Under the pieces are notes generated by a model. That model was given only the letters and a program-made list of their open reading frames with translations, did no database searches and was not told where the DNA came from. Both the position numbers and the translations under genes were made by a program. Below, piece by piece: positions 54,191 through 63,998 of a stretch of 64,000 bases of DNA (its first letter is position 1; each line of letters begins with the position of its first letter). The DNA is from Gemmatimonadaceae bacterium (GTDB lineage Bacteria; Gemmatimonadota; Gemmatimonadetes; Gemmatimonadales; Gemmatimonadaceae), in the NCBI GenBank assembly GCA_036273715.1, contig DASUHB010000033.1, positions 166,979-230,978 of the forward strand, given 5' to 3'.

Positions 54191-54705
54191 GCCTGCGGCT
54201 CCTGCTCGCGGACCTCGCGGGTGCGCGCGGCGCGCCAGGCGCGGAGCCGTTCGCGGACCTCGGCGTGCGTGCCGCCGACGATGGCGGCGGCGAGCAGTGC
54301 GGCGTTGGCGGCGCCCGGCTTTCCGATGGCGAGCGTGCCCACGGGGACGCCCTTGGGCATCTGCACGATGGAGAGCAGTGCATCGATGCCGTTCAAGACG
54401 GTGGCGGGAACCGGCACGCCTAACACCGGCAGAATCGTGTGCGCGGATACCATGCCCGGCAGGTGCGCCGCGCCGCCGGCGCCGGCGATGATCACCGAGA
54501 GGCCGCGCCGCTCCGCGGTGGCGGCGTATTCCGCCATCCACTCGGGCGTGCGGTGCGCCGACACGATGCGCACCTCGTGGGGAATCTGGAGCTCCGTTAG
54601 GAGGTCGACGGCGGGCTGCAGATGCTCGAGGTCGCTCTTGCTGCCCATGATCACACCGACCAACGGTGCGGGAGCGGCGCGGGAGGCATCACGCTTGGAA
54701 GCCAT
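54187..54705 (-). CDS. purE: N5-carboxyaminoimidazole ribonucleotide mutase PurE (class I)
   Basis: A 172-residue enzyme that moves the carboxyl group of N5-CAIR to give CAIR, the step after PurK. Class I features are clear: [48 protein letters not shown] and [22 protein letters not shown]. The presence of PurK confirms the bacterial two-step route. A short basic and Ala-rich tail extends the N-terminus. Upstream (54706-54924) no further purine gene is seen, and the next feature is a riboswitch on the other strand. Confidence 0.97.
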   Translation of the reverse strand: MASKRDASRAAPAPLVGVIMGSKSDLEHLQPAVDLLTELQIPHEVRIVSAHRTPEWMAEYAATAERRGLSVIIAGAGGAAHLPGMVSAHTILPVLGVPVPATVLNGIDALLSIVQMPKGVPVGTLAIGKPGAANAALLAAAIVGGTHAEVRERLRAWRAARTREVREQEPQA

Positions 54706-54924
54706 GTCGAGAAATATCTCCGCGCTCGCGCGCTCAGGTGGACACGGCCGCTCGACGTGCGAGCCATGCGCCGGTAAAAAGGACCGTAAACATATTTTCG
54801 GCGTCGAACGACGTCGAGATGTCTTCTGCGCGGCGACGCGAAACGCGGGCGCTCATCCGCTCGTCCCCCGAATGCAGCACCCACGTGTGGTGCCACACGG
54901 CATGATCGCGCGGCTCGACGGCCG

Positions 54925-55010
54925 CGGCGACAAAGGCAAACCCGGCGAAAGCCGGCGACGCAAAGCTACGAGGCTACGGCGCCTGATGCGCCACGCCAGT
55001 CGGGCCGCCG
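54925..55010 (+). promoter_or_regulatory. Cyclic-di-GMP class I (GEMM) riboswitch upstream of a small lipoprotein gene
   Basis: The same layout as the element at 11.7 kb. AAAGGCAAA leads to a GAAA-capped hairpin (stem CCGGC/GCCGG, 54942-54955). A 20-nt core GACGCAAAGCTACGAGGCTA (54957-54976) is identical to the first element. A second hairpin GGCGC/GCGCC (54978-54992) and the closing strand GCCAGTCGGGCCG follow. CGGCG at 54925 can pair with CGCCG at 55006 as P1. By my alignment the ligand-selective base is G, with A one position before it, where the first element has G. A one-base shift would place A there, so specificity should be tested. The ATG of the lipoprotein is 27 bases beyond the aptamer. 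Confidence 0.85.
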
Positions 55011-55036
55011 ACCAACTCCCGTCACGGAGCGTCGAC

Positions 55037-55228
55037 ATGCGCGTCCCTCGCACCTTGCATACGGCGATGTTCGTCGTGCTCCCCCTTGTCGCGGCCGCAT
55101 GCATGGGGGGATTCCCCACCGAGATTCCTCCCACGCCCGGAGCGACGCACGCCAACTACGTCGTGACCGGCGCCGGCTCGTCGAGCAGCGCTCAGGCGAC
55201 GTCGACCCACAGCACCTCGATTCGCTGA
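55037..55228 (+). CDS. 63-residue lipoprotein under riboswitch control
   Basis: A short exported protein (MRVPRTLHTAMFVVLPLVAA, then the lipobox AAAC with Cys22). The mature chain of about 40 residues is a Pro/Thr/Ser-rich, apparently unstructured tail (FPTEIPPTPGATHANYVV, then SSSSAQATSTHSTSIR). No family is recognised. The gene lies alone behind a cyclic-di-GMP riboswitch with ACGGAG seven bases before the ATG, and is closed by a strong terminator, so it is a dedicated transcription unit. This resembles small surface lipoproteins or adhesion modulators, which is inference only. Confidence 0.75.
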   Translation: MRVPRTLHTAMFVVLPLVAAACMGGFPTEIPPTPGATHANYVVTGAGSSSSAQATSTHSTSIR

Positions 55229-55273
55229 CTTCGCGTCCGCCTCCCTTCAGCGCCTCGGCGCACAGGACGTGAT

Positions 55274-55305
55274 GACGAAGGCCGCCTGCAAGGGCGGCCT
55301 TCGTC
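55274..55305 (+). terminator. Terminator after the riboswitch-controlled lipoprotein gene
   Basis: A 13-base inverted repeat with arms 55274-55286 and 55293-55305 and a six-base loop forms a strong GC-rich hairpin, followed by a weak T tract (ATTTATAT from 55309). It also separates the unit from tRNA-Asn on the opposite strand. Confidence 0.7.
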
Positions 55306-55326
55306 GCACATTTATATCCGGACGAG

Positions 55327-55398
55327 CTCCCGAGGAGGGATTTGAACCCCCGACCCGCCGGTTAACAGCCGGCTGCTCTACCCCTGAGCTACTCGGGA
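55327..55398 (-). tRNA. tRNA-Asn (anticodon GTT)
   Basis: On the minus strand the acceptor TCCCGAG (55392-55398) pairs with CTCGGGA (55328-55334) with discriminator G. The D-arm is AGCTCAGGGGTAGAGCA, the anticodon loop CTGTTAACC carries GTT, and the T-arm holds GGTTCAAATCC. The CCA end is not encoded. The promoter lies just upstream on the minus strand at 55421-55449. Confidence 0.95.
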
Positions 55399-55420
55399 TC
55401 ATGATTCGTGCGAAAACGAA

Positions 55421-55449
55421 AATTTCGCGCCGGCGGAGGGCGAAGTCAA
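55421..55449 (-). promoter_or_regulatory. Candidate promoter of tRNA-Asn
   Basis: On the minus strand TTGACT (55449 down to 55444) and GAAATT (55426 down to 55421) are spaced by 17 bases. The tRNA 5' end is about 22 bases beyond the -10 element. Confidence 0.5.
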
Positions 55450-55468
55450 CGGCGTGAGCGCAACCAGA

Positions 55469-58342
55469 CTACGAGGCCGCGTGATGCGCGAGCGACTGTT
55501 CTTCGCGTCGCGCCTGGGCGGGGACTCGGCCGGGCAGCACGGTGCGCAGCCATCGTCCGGTGTGCGACGCATCCAGCGCGGCAACCTCTTCGGGCCGGCC
55601 CATGGCGACGACGCGTCCACCGCGCTCGCCGGCTTCCGGTCCGAGGTCGATGATCCAGTCGGCAAGCTTGATGACATCGAGGTTGTGCTCGATGACGAGC
55701 AGCGTATGCCCGTTGTCGAGCAGCCGCTCGAAGACGCGCTGGAGCTTGCGGATGTCGTCGAGGTGGAGGCCGGTGGTGGGCTCGTCCATGATGTAGAGCT
55801 TTCGGCCGCCGGTGCGGCCTGCGTTAGTCAACTCGCGCGCGATCTTGATGCGCTGGGCTTCGCCGCCCGACAGCGTCGGCGCCGGCTGTCCCAGTCTGAG
55901 GTAGCCGAGTCCCACCTGCTGCAGCTGCCAGAGTGCCTGGCCGAGTTTCTCTTCTCGCGGAAAGAAGCGAATGGCTTCATCGACGGTGAGCTCGAGGACA
56001 TCATGGATGTTCTTGCCGTTGACGCGGACATCCAGCACCTCGGGCTTGAAGCGACGGCCGCCGCAATCGTCACAGGGGACGTACACGTCGGCCATGAACA
56101 GCATTTCCACCTGGAGGTGGCCCGCGCCTTCGCAGGTTTCGCAGCGTCCGCCGCGAACGTTGAAGCTGAACGTCCCGGGCGTGTAGCGGCGTTTGCGGGC
56201 GAGGGGTTGCTCGGCGAAGATGCGGCGGATCTCGTCGAACGCTTTCACGTAGGTGACGGGGTTGGAGCGCGGCGTTTTGCCGATGGGACTCTGGTCGACG
56301 AGGACGACGTCGGCGAGGGCGTCCCAGCCGGTGATGGCGTCGAGCTCGCCGGCGCGCTCGCCCAGGTGGCGTTTGGCGCTGTCTTCGCCGCGGAGGCGGG
56401 CCTCGAGCGCGCGGTAGAGCACGTCGTGGACGAGCGTGCTCTTGCCGCTTCCCGACACGCCGGTGACCACGGTGAGGCAGCCTAACGGAATGCGCACCGA
56501 CACGCCGTGCAGGTTGTGCTCGCGGGCGCCGGAGAGCGCGATCCACCTCGGGCCTAACGGACGACGCTCGGCGGGCACGGGGATGGCGCGGGTTCCGGTG
56601 AGATAGCCGCCCGTGAGCGGGCTGGCGGCGGCCCGCGCGAGGGGTCCGGCGAACACGACCTGCCCGCCGCGTTCGCCGCTGGCCGGTCCCAGCTCGACCA
56701 TGTAGTCCGCGGCGCGGATCGCCTCGAGGTCGTGCTCGACGACGAGCACCGTGTTGCCGGCATCGCGTAGCCGCGCGAGGAGCGCGAGCAGCCTGCCGAC
56801 GTCGCGCGGATGCAGGCCGATCGACGGTTCGTCGAGGACGTAGAGCGCGTCGACGAGGTGCGAGCCGAGGGAGTTGGCGAGCGCGATGCGTTGGGCCTCG
56901 CCGCCCGACAGTGTGCGCGCGGCGCGGTCTAACGACAGGTAGCCGAGCCCGACGTCGACGAGAAAGTGCGTGCGCGAGCTGGCCTCGGCGAGCACGCTGC
57001 TCGCGATCTGCCGCTCGAAATCGGACAGCGACAGATCATCGAGCCACGGGCCGAGCTGGTCGACGGGCAGCGCGCTCACCTGCGCAATCGTCTGGCCGGC
57101 GATGCGAACGTTGAGCGCCTCGGGCTGGAGCCGCGTGCCGTGGCAGGTTGGGCATTCGCGCGCCGTCTGATACTGCCTCAGGAACACGCGGATGTACTGC
57201 TTGTAGCGCTTCTCCTCGAGATCGCGGAGAAACGGGAAGATTCCCTTGTATCCGCGCTCGCTCGCCTCGAGCAGGAGATCGTGCTGCTCCGACGTCAGAC
57301 TCGACCACGGGGCATCGGCATCGATCCGGTGCCGCTTTGCGAACTCGACTAACGCACGGCGCCGGCCGTCGTAGCGCGGCTTGGTCCAGGGGTCGATCGC
57401 TCCCTCGCGCAACGAGCGGTCGGGATGCGGAACGATGAGATCGATGTCGTACTCGAGCGTGGCGCCGAAGCCGTTGCACGTCGGGCATGCGCCGCGCGGG
57501 CTGTTGAACGAGAAAAGCTGTGGTGTGGGCGCCGGCGCGCACGTGCCGTCGTACGGACACTCGACGCGCGTGGTGAACTTGAGCACGGAGCCGTCGGGCG
57601 CAACGTCGCTCGGCGCGAGCGCGATGAAGCAGTCGCCGTCGCCTTCGGTGAAGGCGGTGCCAACCGCATCGGCGACGCGCCGTGCGGCGCTCGGCTCGGC
57701 CACGAGACGATCGACGACGACGAGCAACGTCCGCGCGGCCGCGAGGTCGACTGTCGTGGAGCTCTGCGGTGCGAGTTCGTCGAGGTGCAGCGCGATACCG
57801 TCGGCGACGACGCGCAAGAATCCCTGCTCGCGCAAGCCGGAGACGATCATCTCGTGCGTGACGTGTTCGCTCACGATGAGCGGAAAGGCGACAGCAAAGC
57901 GCGACCCAGGCGCGAGCGCGAGCACAGCGTCGGTAACGGACTGAACCGACGACGGCCGAATCTCGCGCCCGCACACCGGACAGAAGGTTCGACCGATCCG
58001 TGCCCAGAGGAGCCGCAGGTAGTCGTAGATCTCGGTCGCAGTGCCGACGGTCGAGCGCGAGGTCTTGGTCGGATTCTTCTGCTCGATCGCGACGGCCGGC
58101 GATAGTCCGTCGATGAAGTCGACGTTAGGCTTCTCCATCCGTTCGAGAAACTGGCGCGCGTACGCGGACAGCGACTCGACGTAGCGGCGCTGTCCCTCGG
58201 CGTAGATGGTGTCGAATGCCAGCGATGATTTCCCGGAGCCGGATGGTCCCGTGACGACCGTGATCGCGCGACGAGGAATCTCGAGATCGAAGCCCTTGAG
58301 GTTGTGTTGGCGCGCGCCGCGAATCGTGATGTGCGACTTCAT
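55469..58342 (-). CDS. uvrA: UvrABC excision nuclease subunit A
   Basis: A DNA-damage recognition ATPase of about 957 residues. Two ABC ATPase halves are present: Walker A GPSGSGKSS with signature LSGGEAQRI in the first, and GVSGSGKST with LSGGEAQRIKI in the second. Zinc modules are visible as CPVCG, CPTC with a later CPTCHG, and CETC with CDDC. It detects bulky lesions and loads UvrB. The start is either the ATG at 58342 (MKSHITIRG, the family's usual beginning) or 58402, which would overlap the next gene by 35 bases. No uvrB or uvrC is nearby, which is normal. Confidence 0.96.
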   Translation of the reverse strand: MKSHITIRGARQHNLKGFDLEIPRRAITVVTGPSGSGKSSLAFDTIYAEGQRRYVESLSAYARQFLERMEKPNVDFIDGLSPAVAIEQKNPTKTSRSTVGTATEIYDYLRLLWARIGRTFCPVCGREIRPSSVQSVTDAVLALAPGSRFAVAFPLIVSEHVTHEMIVSGLREQGFLRVVADGIALHLDELAPQSSTTVDLAAARTLLVVVDRLVAEPSAARRVADAVGTAFTEGDGDCFIALAPSDVAPDGSVLKFTTRVECPYDGTCAPAPTPQLFSFNSPRGACPTCNGFGATLEYDIDLIVPHPDRSLREGAIDPWTKPRYDGRRRALVEFAKRHRIDADAPWSSLTSEQHDLLLEASERGYKGIFPFLRDLEEKRYKQYIRVFLRQYQTARECPTCHGTRLQPEALNVRIAGQTIAQVSALPVDQLGPWLDDLSLSDFERQIASSVLAEASSRTHFLVDVGLGYLSLDRAARTLSGGEAQRIALANSLGSHLVDALYVLDEPSIGLHPRDVGRLLALLARLRDAGNTVLVVEHDLEAIRAADYMVELGPASGERGGQVVFAGPLARAAASPLTGGYLTGTRAIPVPAERRPLGPRWIALSGAREHNLHGVSVRIPLGCLTVVTGVSGSGKSTLVHDVLYRALEARLRGEDSAKRHLGERAGELDAITGWDALADVVLVDQSPIGKTPRSNPVTYVKAFDEIRRIFAEQPLARKRRYTPGTFSFNVRGGRCETCEGAGHLQVEMLFMADVYVPCDDCGGRRFKPEVLDVRVNGKNIHDVLELTVDEAIRFFPREEKLGQALWQLQQVGLGYLRLGQPAPTLSGGEAQRIKIARELTNAGRTGGRKLYIMDEPTTGLHLDDIRKLQRVFERLLDNGHTLLVIEHNLDVIKLADWIIDLGPEAGERGGRVVAMGRPEEVAALDASHTGRWLRTVLPGRVPAQARREEQSLAHHAAS

Positions 58343-58367
58343 CCGTGCCACCAGCGATTGGACGCCT

Positions 58368-58625
58368 TCATCGCGCACGCCGGGCGAATGATCGATAGAC
58401 ATTGAGGACCGTGACGGCGCCGACGATGGCGAGGATCACGCTCCACAGCGAGAGGCCGGCGTCGAGGCGACCGGCGAGCACGTTTCCGAGCCAGCCACCG
58501 ATGAGTGCGCCTGCGACGGTGAACGACACGGTCGAGAGGGCGCTGCCGCGGTCCTCGCCCGGGACAAGCGAGATGGCGACTGCGCCTGACACGATCCCGA
58601 TGACGAGCCAGATCAAGACGCCCAT
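58368..58625 (-). CDS. GlsB/YeaQ/YmgE-family small membrane protein
   Basis: An 85-residue protein with three hydrophobic helices: WLVIGIVSGAVAISLVPG, then VSFTVAGALIGGWLGNVLAG and WSVILAIVGAVTVLNVYRSF. The GxxxGxxxG spacing is the family signature. Members are called transglycosylase-associated or stress-response proteins, but their molecular function is unknown. It is on the same strand as uvrA and ends 25 bases before the preferred uvrA start, so the two may be co-transcribed. The upstream gap (58626-58846) separates it from the FHA gene on the other strand. Confidence 0.88.
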   Translation of the reverse strand: MGVLIWLVIGIVSGAVAISLVPGEDRGSALSTVSFTVAGALIGGWLGNVLAGRLDAGLSLWSVILAIVGAVTVLNVYRSFARRAR

Positions 58626-58724
58626 GTCGGCTCCGTCGGCATGTCGCGGTGTGTGAAACTCAGGCTGTTGCGTTCGGTGACCGGCGCGCGCATGTGCTCT
58701 GAATAATCTATCAGTCCCGGCGGC

Positions 58725-58753
58725 TTGCTTGCGTGGTTGGCCCGAAATAGTTT
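58725..58753 (+). promoter_or_regulatory. Candidate promoter of the FHA-PP2C operon
   Basis: TTGCTT (58725-58730) and TAGTTT (58748-58753) are 17 bases apart, about 95 bases before the FHA gene ATG. This is the best match in the 221-base gap but not a strong one. Confidence 0.35.
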
Positions 58754-58846
58754 CGATCTGCCGAGTTGGGCTAAGGCTACGAGGTTCCTCGGAAAGAGCC
58801 GCTCGGTGAGCGATGTTTCCCTCCCGTGATTCTCTCCAGCTACTGA

Positions 58847-60172
58847 ATGGCCTACCTCCAAGTCGGCGCTCGTCAGCACCCGCTCGTTCCGGGGGAAAAT
58901 GGGATCGGGAGCGTGGAAGGATCCCGCATACCAGTCCCGGCCGCGCACGGTGATCCGAACGAAATGAGCGCGGTCGTCGTGGTCGAGGCGGATGGTAGCA
59001 GCATCATCAGGCGAACTGGAGCAGCGGATGTCACGGTGAACGGCGTGCAGCTCGGTGCGGAGCCGACGCCGCTGATTCACGGCGACAAGATCGATGTTGG
59101 GTCGACCGAGCTGTTCTTCGGGGACGACAGAAAGGCTGGAAACACGAGCTTTGTGGCTGCCGTAAAGAGGCCTGAGGCCGCTTCGGCGCCAGCAGCCAAG
59201 CGCCTGTGGGTAGTGGACTACGGATCAACTGGCGGCCGACTCGTGTCGTTGGTGGACGGCAGAGAGTACGTCGTGCCCGATGAAGGACTGGTCGTTGGTC
59301 GCGATCCGGCCTGTGACGTGGTGGTGCCAACGGGTGAGGTGTCACGCAAGCATGCGGTGATTGCGGCCGGGCCCGGCGGATACATGATCACCGATTTAAG
59401 CGCGAATGGGCTGTCGGTGAATGGGGAGCGTGTTGCATCATCATGCCGGCTCGGCCCCGGCGATGTGCTGAAGGTCGGGTCCGAGGAATTCCGTTTTCAC
59501 TCCGATGTCGCACCGGCACGACCAGTGCTCGCGACGTTGGAAGTCAAAAGCAGCGGCGTGTTGAACGGTACGGTGTTCGAGATTCGTTCGCGGCTGACGC
59601 ACATCGGGCGTGGTGCGCACAACGAGATCTCGTTGGCCGACGACAGCGTGTCGGACTCGCACGCGAAGCTGCAGCGGCGGGACGAGGGGTGGTATGTGGT
59701 CGACATGGGATCGACCAACGGGACCTATGTAGGTGGACGACGGATACTCGGCGAAGCGCTGCTCGAGGGAGCGCCGGACCTGCGCGTTGGCGGTCTCAAG
59801 TTCATGTTTCGGCCAACGGGTGTTGGAACGGAGTTTGGTGGTGGTGTGGGCGACGAGACATTGGGCGCAGAGACTGATCCTGGCGCCGGCGGCGCCGGTC
59901 AGACGCGCGCGATTGCGGCGCTCACGCCGGAGCAGCGCGCTCGATTGATCGCTGCTGGAGCAGAGGGCCGGCGGGCGGGAGGTCGAGAGGTTGGGCGTGA
60001 GCCTGGTGCGGGAGCAGGGTTTCCGCCAGGTGGGTTGGCGAAGGCGCAGGAGAAGGAGGCTGGCGTCGCCGGTGAGCGCGAATCGCGTGGCCGGCGTCGG
60101 CGGCCGTCGCTGCTGTTGTGGGTGGTGGTCGTCGTCGCAGTCGCGATTGCTGTGTTTCTTCTCTTTTTTTGA
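58847..60172 (+). CDS. Triple-FHA, tail-anchored phosphothreonine-binding protein
   Basis: A 441-residue protein. Three FHA-like beta-sandwich domains are seen. Domain 1 (about 5-95) is degenerate. Domain 2 (about 140-215) has the full site: GR at 151-152, SRKH (166-169) and N187. Domain 3 (about 240-325) has GR at 254-255, S269 and H272, and GSTNGTYV. A disordered region follows (330-415), then a basic patch and one membrane helix (SLLLWVVVVVAVAIAVFLLFF). It should sit on the inner membrane facing the cytosol and bind phosphorylated threonine. The PP2C phosphatase gene follows by ten bases, but no Ser/Thr kinase is in the window. Confidence 0.88.
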   Translation: MAYLQVGARQHPLVPGENGIGSVEGSRIPVPAAHGDPNEMSAVVVVEADGSSIIRRTGAADVTVNGVQLGAEPTPLIHGDKIDVGSTELFFGDDRKAGNTSFVAAVKRPEAASAPAAKRLWVVDYGSTGGRLVSLVDGREYVVPDEGLVVGRDPACDVVVPTGEVSRKHAVIAAGPGGYMITDLSANGLSVNGERVASSCRLGPGDVLKVGSEEFRFHSDVAPARPVLATLEVKSSGVLNGTVFEIRSRLTHIGRGAHNEISLADDSVSDSHAKLQRRDEGWYVVDMGSTNGTYVGGRRILGEALLEGAPDLRVGGLKFMFRPTGVGTEFGGGVGDETLGAETDPGAGGAGQTRAIAALTPEQRARLIAAGAEGRRAGGREVGREPGAGAGFPPGGLAKAQEKEAGVAGERESRGRRRRPSLLLWVVVVVAVAIAVFLLFF

Positions 60173-60182
60173 TGGGGCGCGC

Positions 60183-60968
60183 GTGCAGCTTGAAGTAGGC
60201 CAGGGAACGCACACCGGAATGATTCGTACGGGGAACGAGGACAGTTACTTCTCGGACCTGCCGCGCGGATTGTTCGTGGTCGCCGATGGCATGGGCGGGC
60301 ACGCGGCGGGGGAAGTCGCGAGCGACATGGCGGTGCGGATCCTGTCGGACGAGTTGCGGGACGCGAACGCGATGCCGGATGCCGAGGCGCGCGAACGAGT
60401 GCAGCGGTCGCTGCAGCGCGCGAACCTGGCCATCTATCAACGGACGCTGACCGAAGTCGACAAGCAGGGGATGGGCACGACGGTGTGCGTGCTGCTGTTG
60501 CACGACGCGCACTATCTGATCGGTCACGTTGGCGATTCGCGCGTGTACATGCTACGCGACGGGGCCTTACGGCAGCTGACGAAAGATCATTCGTACGTGC
60601 AGGAGCAGGTGGACGCCGGTGTCCTAACGCCTGAGCAGGCGCGCTACCATCCGTACAGCAACGTCATCACGCGGTGTGTCGGGGCCAATACCGACGTGCA
60701 GCCCGATCTGTACGCGGGCGAAGTGCGCCGCGGCGACACGTTCCTGGTGGCAAGCGATGGTCTCACCGGAATGGTGGATGACCGGCGGCTCGCGCAGCTA
60801 TTGCAGTCGCGCGCGACGGCGCAGCGCGTGGTGGATGCATTGATCGCGGAGGCGAACGGCCGCGGCGGTCTGGACAACATCACGGCGATTGTCGTGCGGG
60901 TGGTGGCGGTGGACGAGGTCTCGGGTTCGGCGGGCGCGCCGGCGGCGGACGGCAAGAGCGGCGCCTGA
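60183..60968 (+). CDS. PP2C-type protein serine/threonine phosphatase
   Basis: A 261-residue metal-dependent phosphatase. The metal and catalytic residues are clear: N18-E-D20 in RTGNEDSYFSD, D35 in VVADGMGGHAAGE, LVASDGLTGMV, and the final aspartate in GGLDNITAIVV. It most likely removes phosphates from the targets that the FHA protein binds. I chose the GTG at 60183, as the family begins with this V-x-T-x-x-G-x-x-R-x-x-N-E-D region; a longer frame start lies inside the FHA gene. The last 20 residues are a flexible Ala/Ser tail. The small helical gene starts one base after the stop. Confidence 0.93.
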   Translation: MQLEVGQGTHTGMIRTGNEDSYFSDLPRGLFVVADGMGGHAAGEVASDMAVRILSDELRDANAMPDAEARERVQRSLQRANLAIYQRTLTEVDKQGMGTTVCVLLLHDAHYLIGHVGDSRVYMLRDGALRQLTKDHSYVQEQVDAGVLTPEQARYHPYSNVITRCVGANTDVQPDLYAGEVRRGDTFLVASDGLTGMVDDRRLAQLLQSRATAQRVVDALIAEANGRGGLDNITAIVVRVVAVDEVSGSAGAPAADGKSGA

Positions 60969-60969
60969 C

Positions 60970-61149
60970 ATGCCGGACGGCACGGTCGGCGCGCTCGCGG
61001 AGTTGTACCTCGGCAACATCCTGTATGCGTTGGAGCTGGCGGCGTTGTCGCTCGAGCAACAGGAGCGACACGAAGATGCCGCGTTCTACCGCGGTATTGC
61101 TCGGCGACTGGCGGAGGCGCGCGGCGCGGAGCGATCGCGCGGGGGCTGA
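60970..61149 (+). CDS. Small helical protein downstream of the phosphatase
   Basis: A 59-residue protein (VGALAELYLGNILYALELAA, then LSLEQQERHEDAAFYRGIARRLAEA) that looks like two amphipathic helices with an acidic and basic surface, with no signal or membrane segment. I do not recognise it. It starts one base after the PP2C stop, so it is translated with that gene, which favours a real protein over a spurious frame. It converges on the HD gene with one base between the stops. Confidence 0.55.
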   Translation: MPDGTVGALAELYLGNILYALELAALSLEQQERHEDAAFYRGIARRLAEARGAERSRGG

Positions 61150-61150
61150 G

Positions 61151-62362
61151 TCAGCCGAGCAGGCTGCGGATCGCGTCTTCGCCTAACGAGACGGGCCGCG
61201 CGACGAAGACCCGCAGCACGCGCGCCGAGCGGTAGAGCTCGTCGGACAGCACGGGGAGATTGATCGACCCGCGCAGGCCTTCCCGCGTGAGCCGGTGCAC
61301 CTGGCCGCCGCGGAGGCGCACCGGCAGATCCAGTCCCAGCATCTGCGGTTTTTCCGGGAAGTCGAGCAGCACTTCCCCGGACGCGAGGCCTAACCGGCGT
61401 GCCAGCGCGTCTTCGGTGGCGCGCACGCGGTCGAGCTCGACGGCGATCCAGTCGCCCGCTCCGTCGGGCAGGTCGCCGGCGGCGCACTCGAACGCACGCT
61501 TGTAGAGGCGGCGGGTACGCAGCGCATCGAGCAGCGGCGCGTTGCTCGCCGTGTCGAGCACGTGGAGCAGTCCTTCGTCGGTGAGCGATGACAGCGCGCT
61601 GTCGTCGAGCGCGCCATCTCGAATCGCATCATCTACGAGGCGCTTGTACATCGCGGTGGCGCTGCGTACGGCGTGGTGCCAGTAGACGTTCCGGTACATC
61701 TGGTATTTGGCGAACAGCAGCGACTCGAGCGCCGACAGTCCTTTTTCCAGCACGCCGATGGTGACGCGTCCCGCGTCGGGGACGACGGTGAGTGCGTTGA
61801 TGAGCCGATCGACATCGATCTCGCCGTACGGCACGCCGCACATGAACGCGTCGCGTTTGAGGTATTCGATCTTGTCGAGGTCGAGCGAGCCGGAGATGAG
61901 GCCTTGGAGCGGACTCGCGCTCTGCCCGCGGATGAGCGCGTAGACGCGCTCCGGGGCATCGGGGGCGATCGACGCGCGCAACTCGTCGGCGATCGGGCCC
62001 TGTGTGATGAGCGGGCGCGCGGCGACTTCGTGGTGCTGGGCGCCGATTTCCTCGAGCGCGTGGGAGAACGGGTGGTGGCCGACGTCGTGGAGCAGCGCGG
62101 CGGCGATGACGACGCCGCGTTCATCGGGCGGGATGGCGTCGAGCTCGCGGCGGTCGTCGAGCACGCCGAGGGTGCGCCGGGCGAGATGGTACGCGCCTAA
62201 CGCGTGCTCGAAGCGGGTGTGGGTGGCGCCGGGGTAGACGAGGTGCGCCAGGCCTAACTGTCGGACGTACCGCAAGCGCTGGAACACCGGCGTGTCGATG
62301 AGCCGCCGGGTGACCGCATCGACGACGATGGTGTTCCAGAGCGGGTCGCGGATCGACGTCAC
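61151..62362 (-). CDS. HD-superfamily phosphohydrolase (dGTPase-like)
   Basis: A 403-residue metal-dependent hydrolase of the YdhJ/SAMHD-like group. The HD site is HTRFEHALG (H48, H53), HDVGHHPFS (H92, D93) and a later aspartate in LDLDKIEYLKRD (D161 or D163). The N-terminal IRDPLWNTIVVDAVTRRLIDTPVFQRLRYVRQLG motif is typical of bacterial members that cleave dNTPs or other nucleotides. The substrate cannot be assigned. The start at 62362 is clear, and the stop of pckA lies seven bases upstream on the same strand, so the two form one unit with pckA first. Confidence 0.92.
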   Translation of the reverse strand: MTSIRDPLWNTIVVDAVTRRLIDTPVFQRLRYVRQLGLAHLVYPGATHTRFEHALGAYHLARRTLGVLDDRRELDAIPPDERGVVIAAALLHDVGHHPFSHALEEIGAQHHEVAARPLITQGPIADELRASIAPDAPERVYALIRGQSASPLQGLISGSLDLDKIEYLKRDAFMCGVPYGEIDVDRLINALTVVPDAGRVTIGVLEKGLSALESLLFAKYQMYRNVYWHHAVRSATAMYKRLVDDAIRDGALDDSALSSLTDEGLLHVLDTASNAPLLDALRTRRLYKRAFECAAGDLPDGAGDWIAVELDRVRATEDALARRLGLASGEVLLDFPEKPQMLGLDLPVRLRGGQVHRLTREGLRGSINLPVLSDELYRSARVLRVFVARPVSLGEDAIRSLLG

Positions 62363-62369
62363 GCGTCGA

Positions 62370-63998
<1,629 letters not shown>

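Noticed and set aside
58613..59080. Minus-strand frame of about 155 codons opposite the start of the FHA gene
   Set aside because: It is antisense to the FHA coding region and the gap before it, with no domain or ribosome-binding site.
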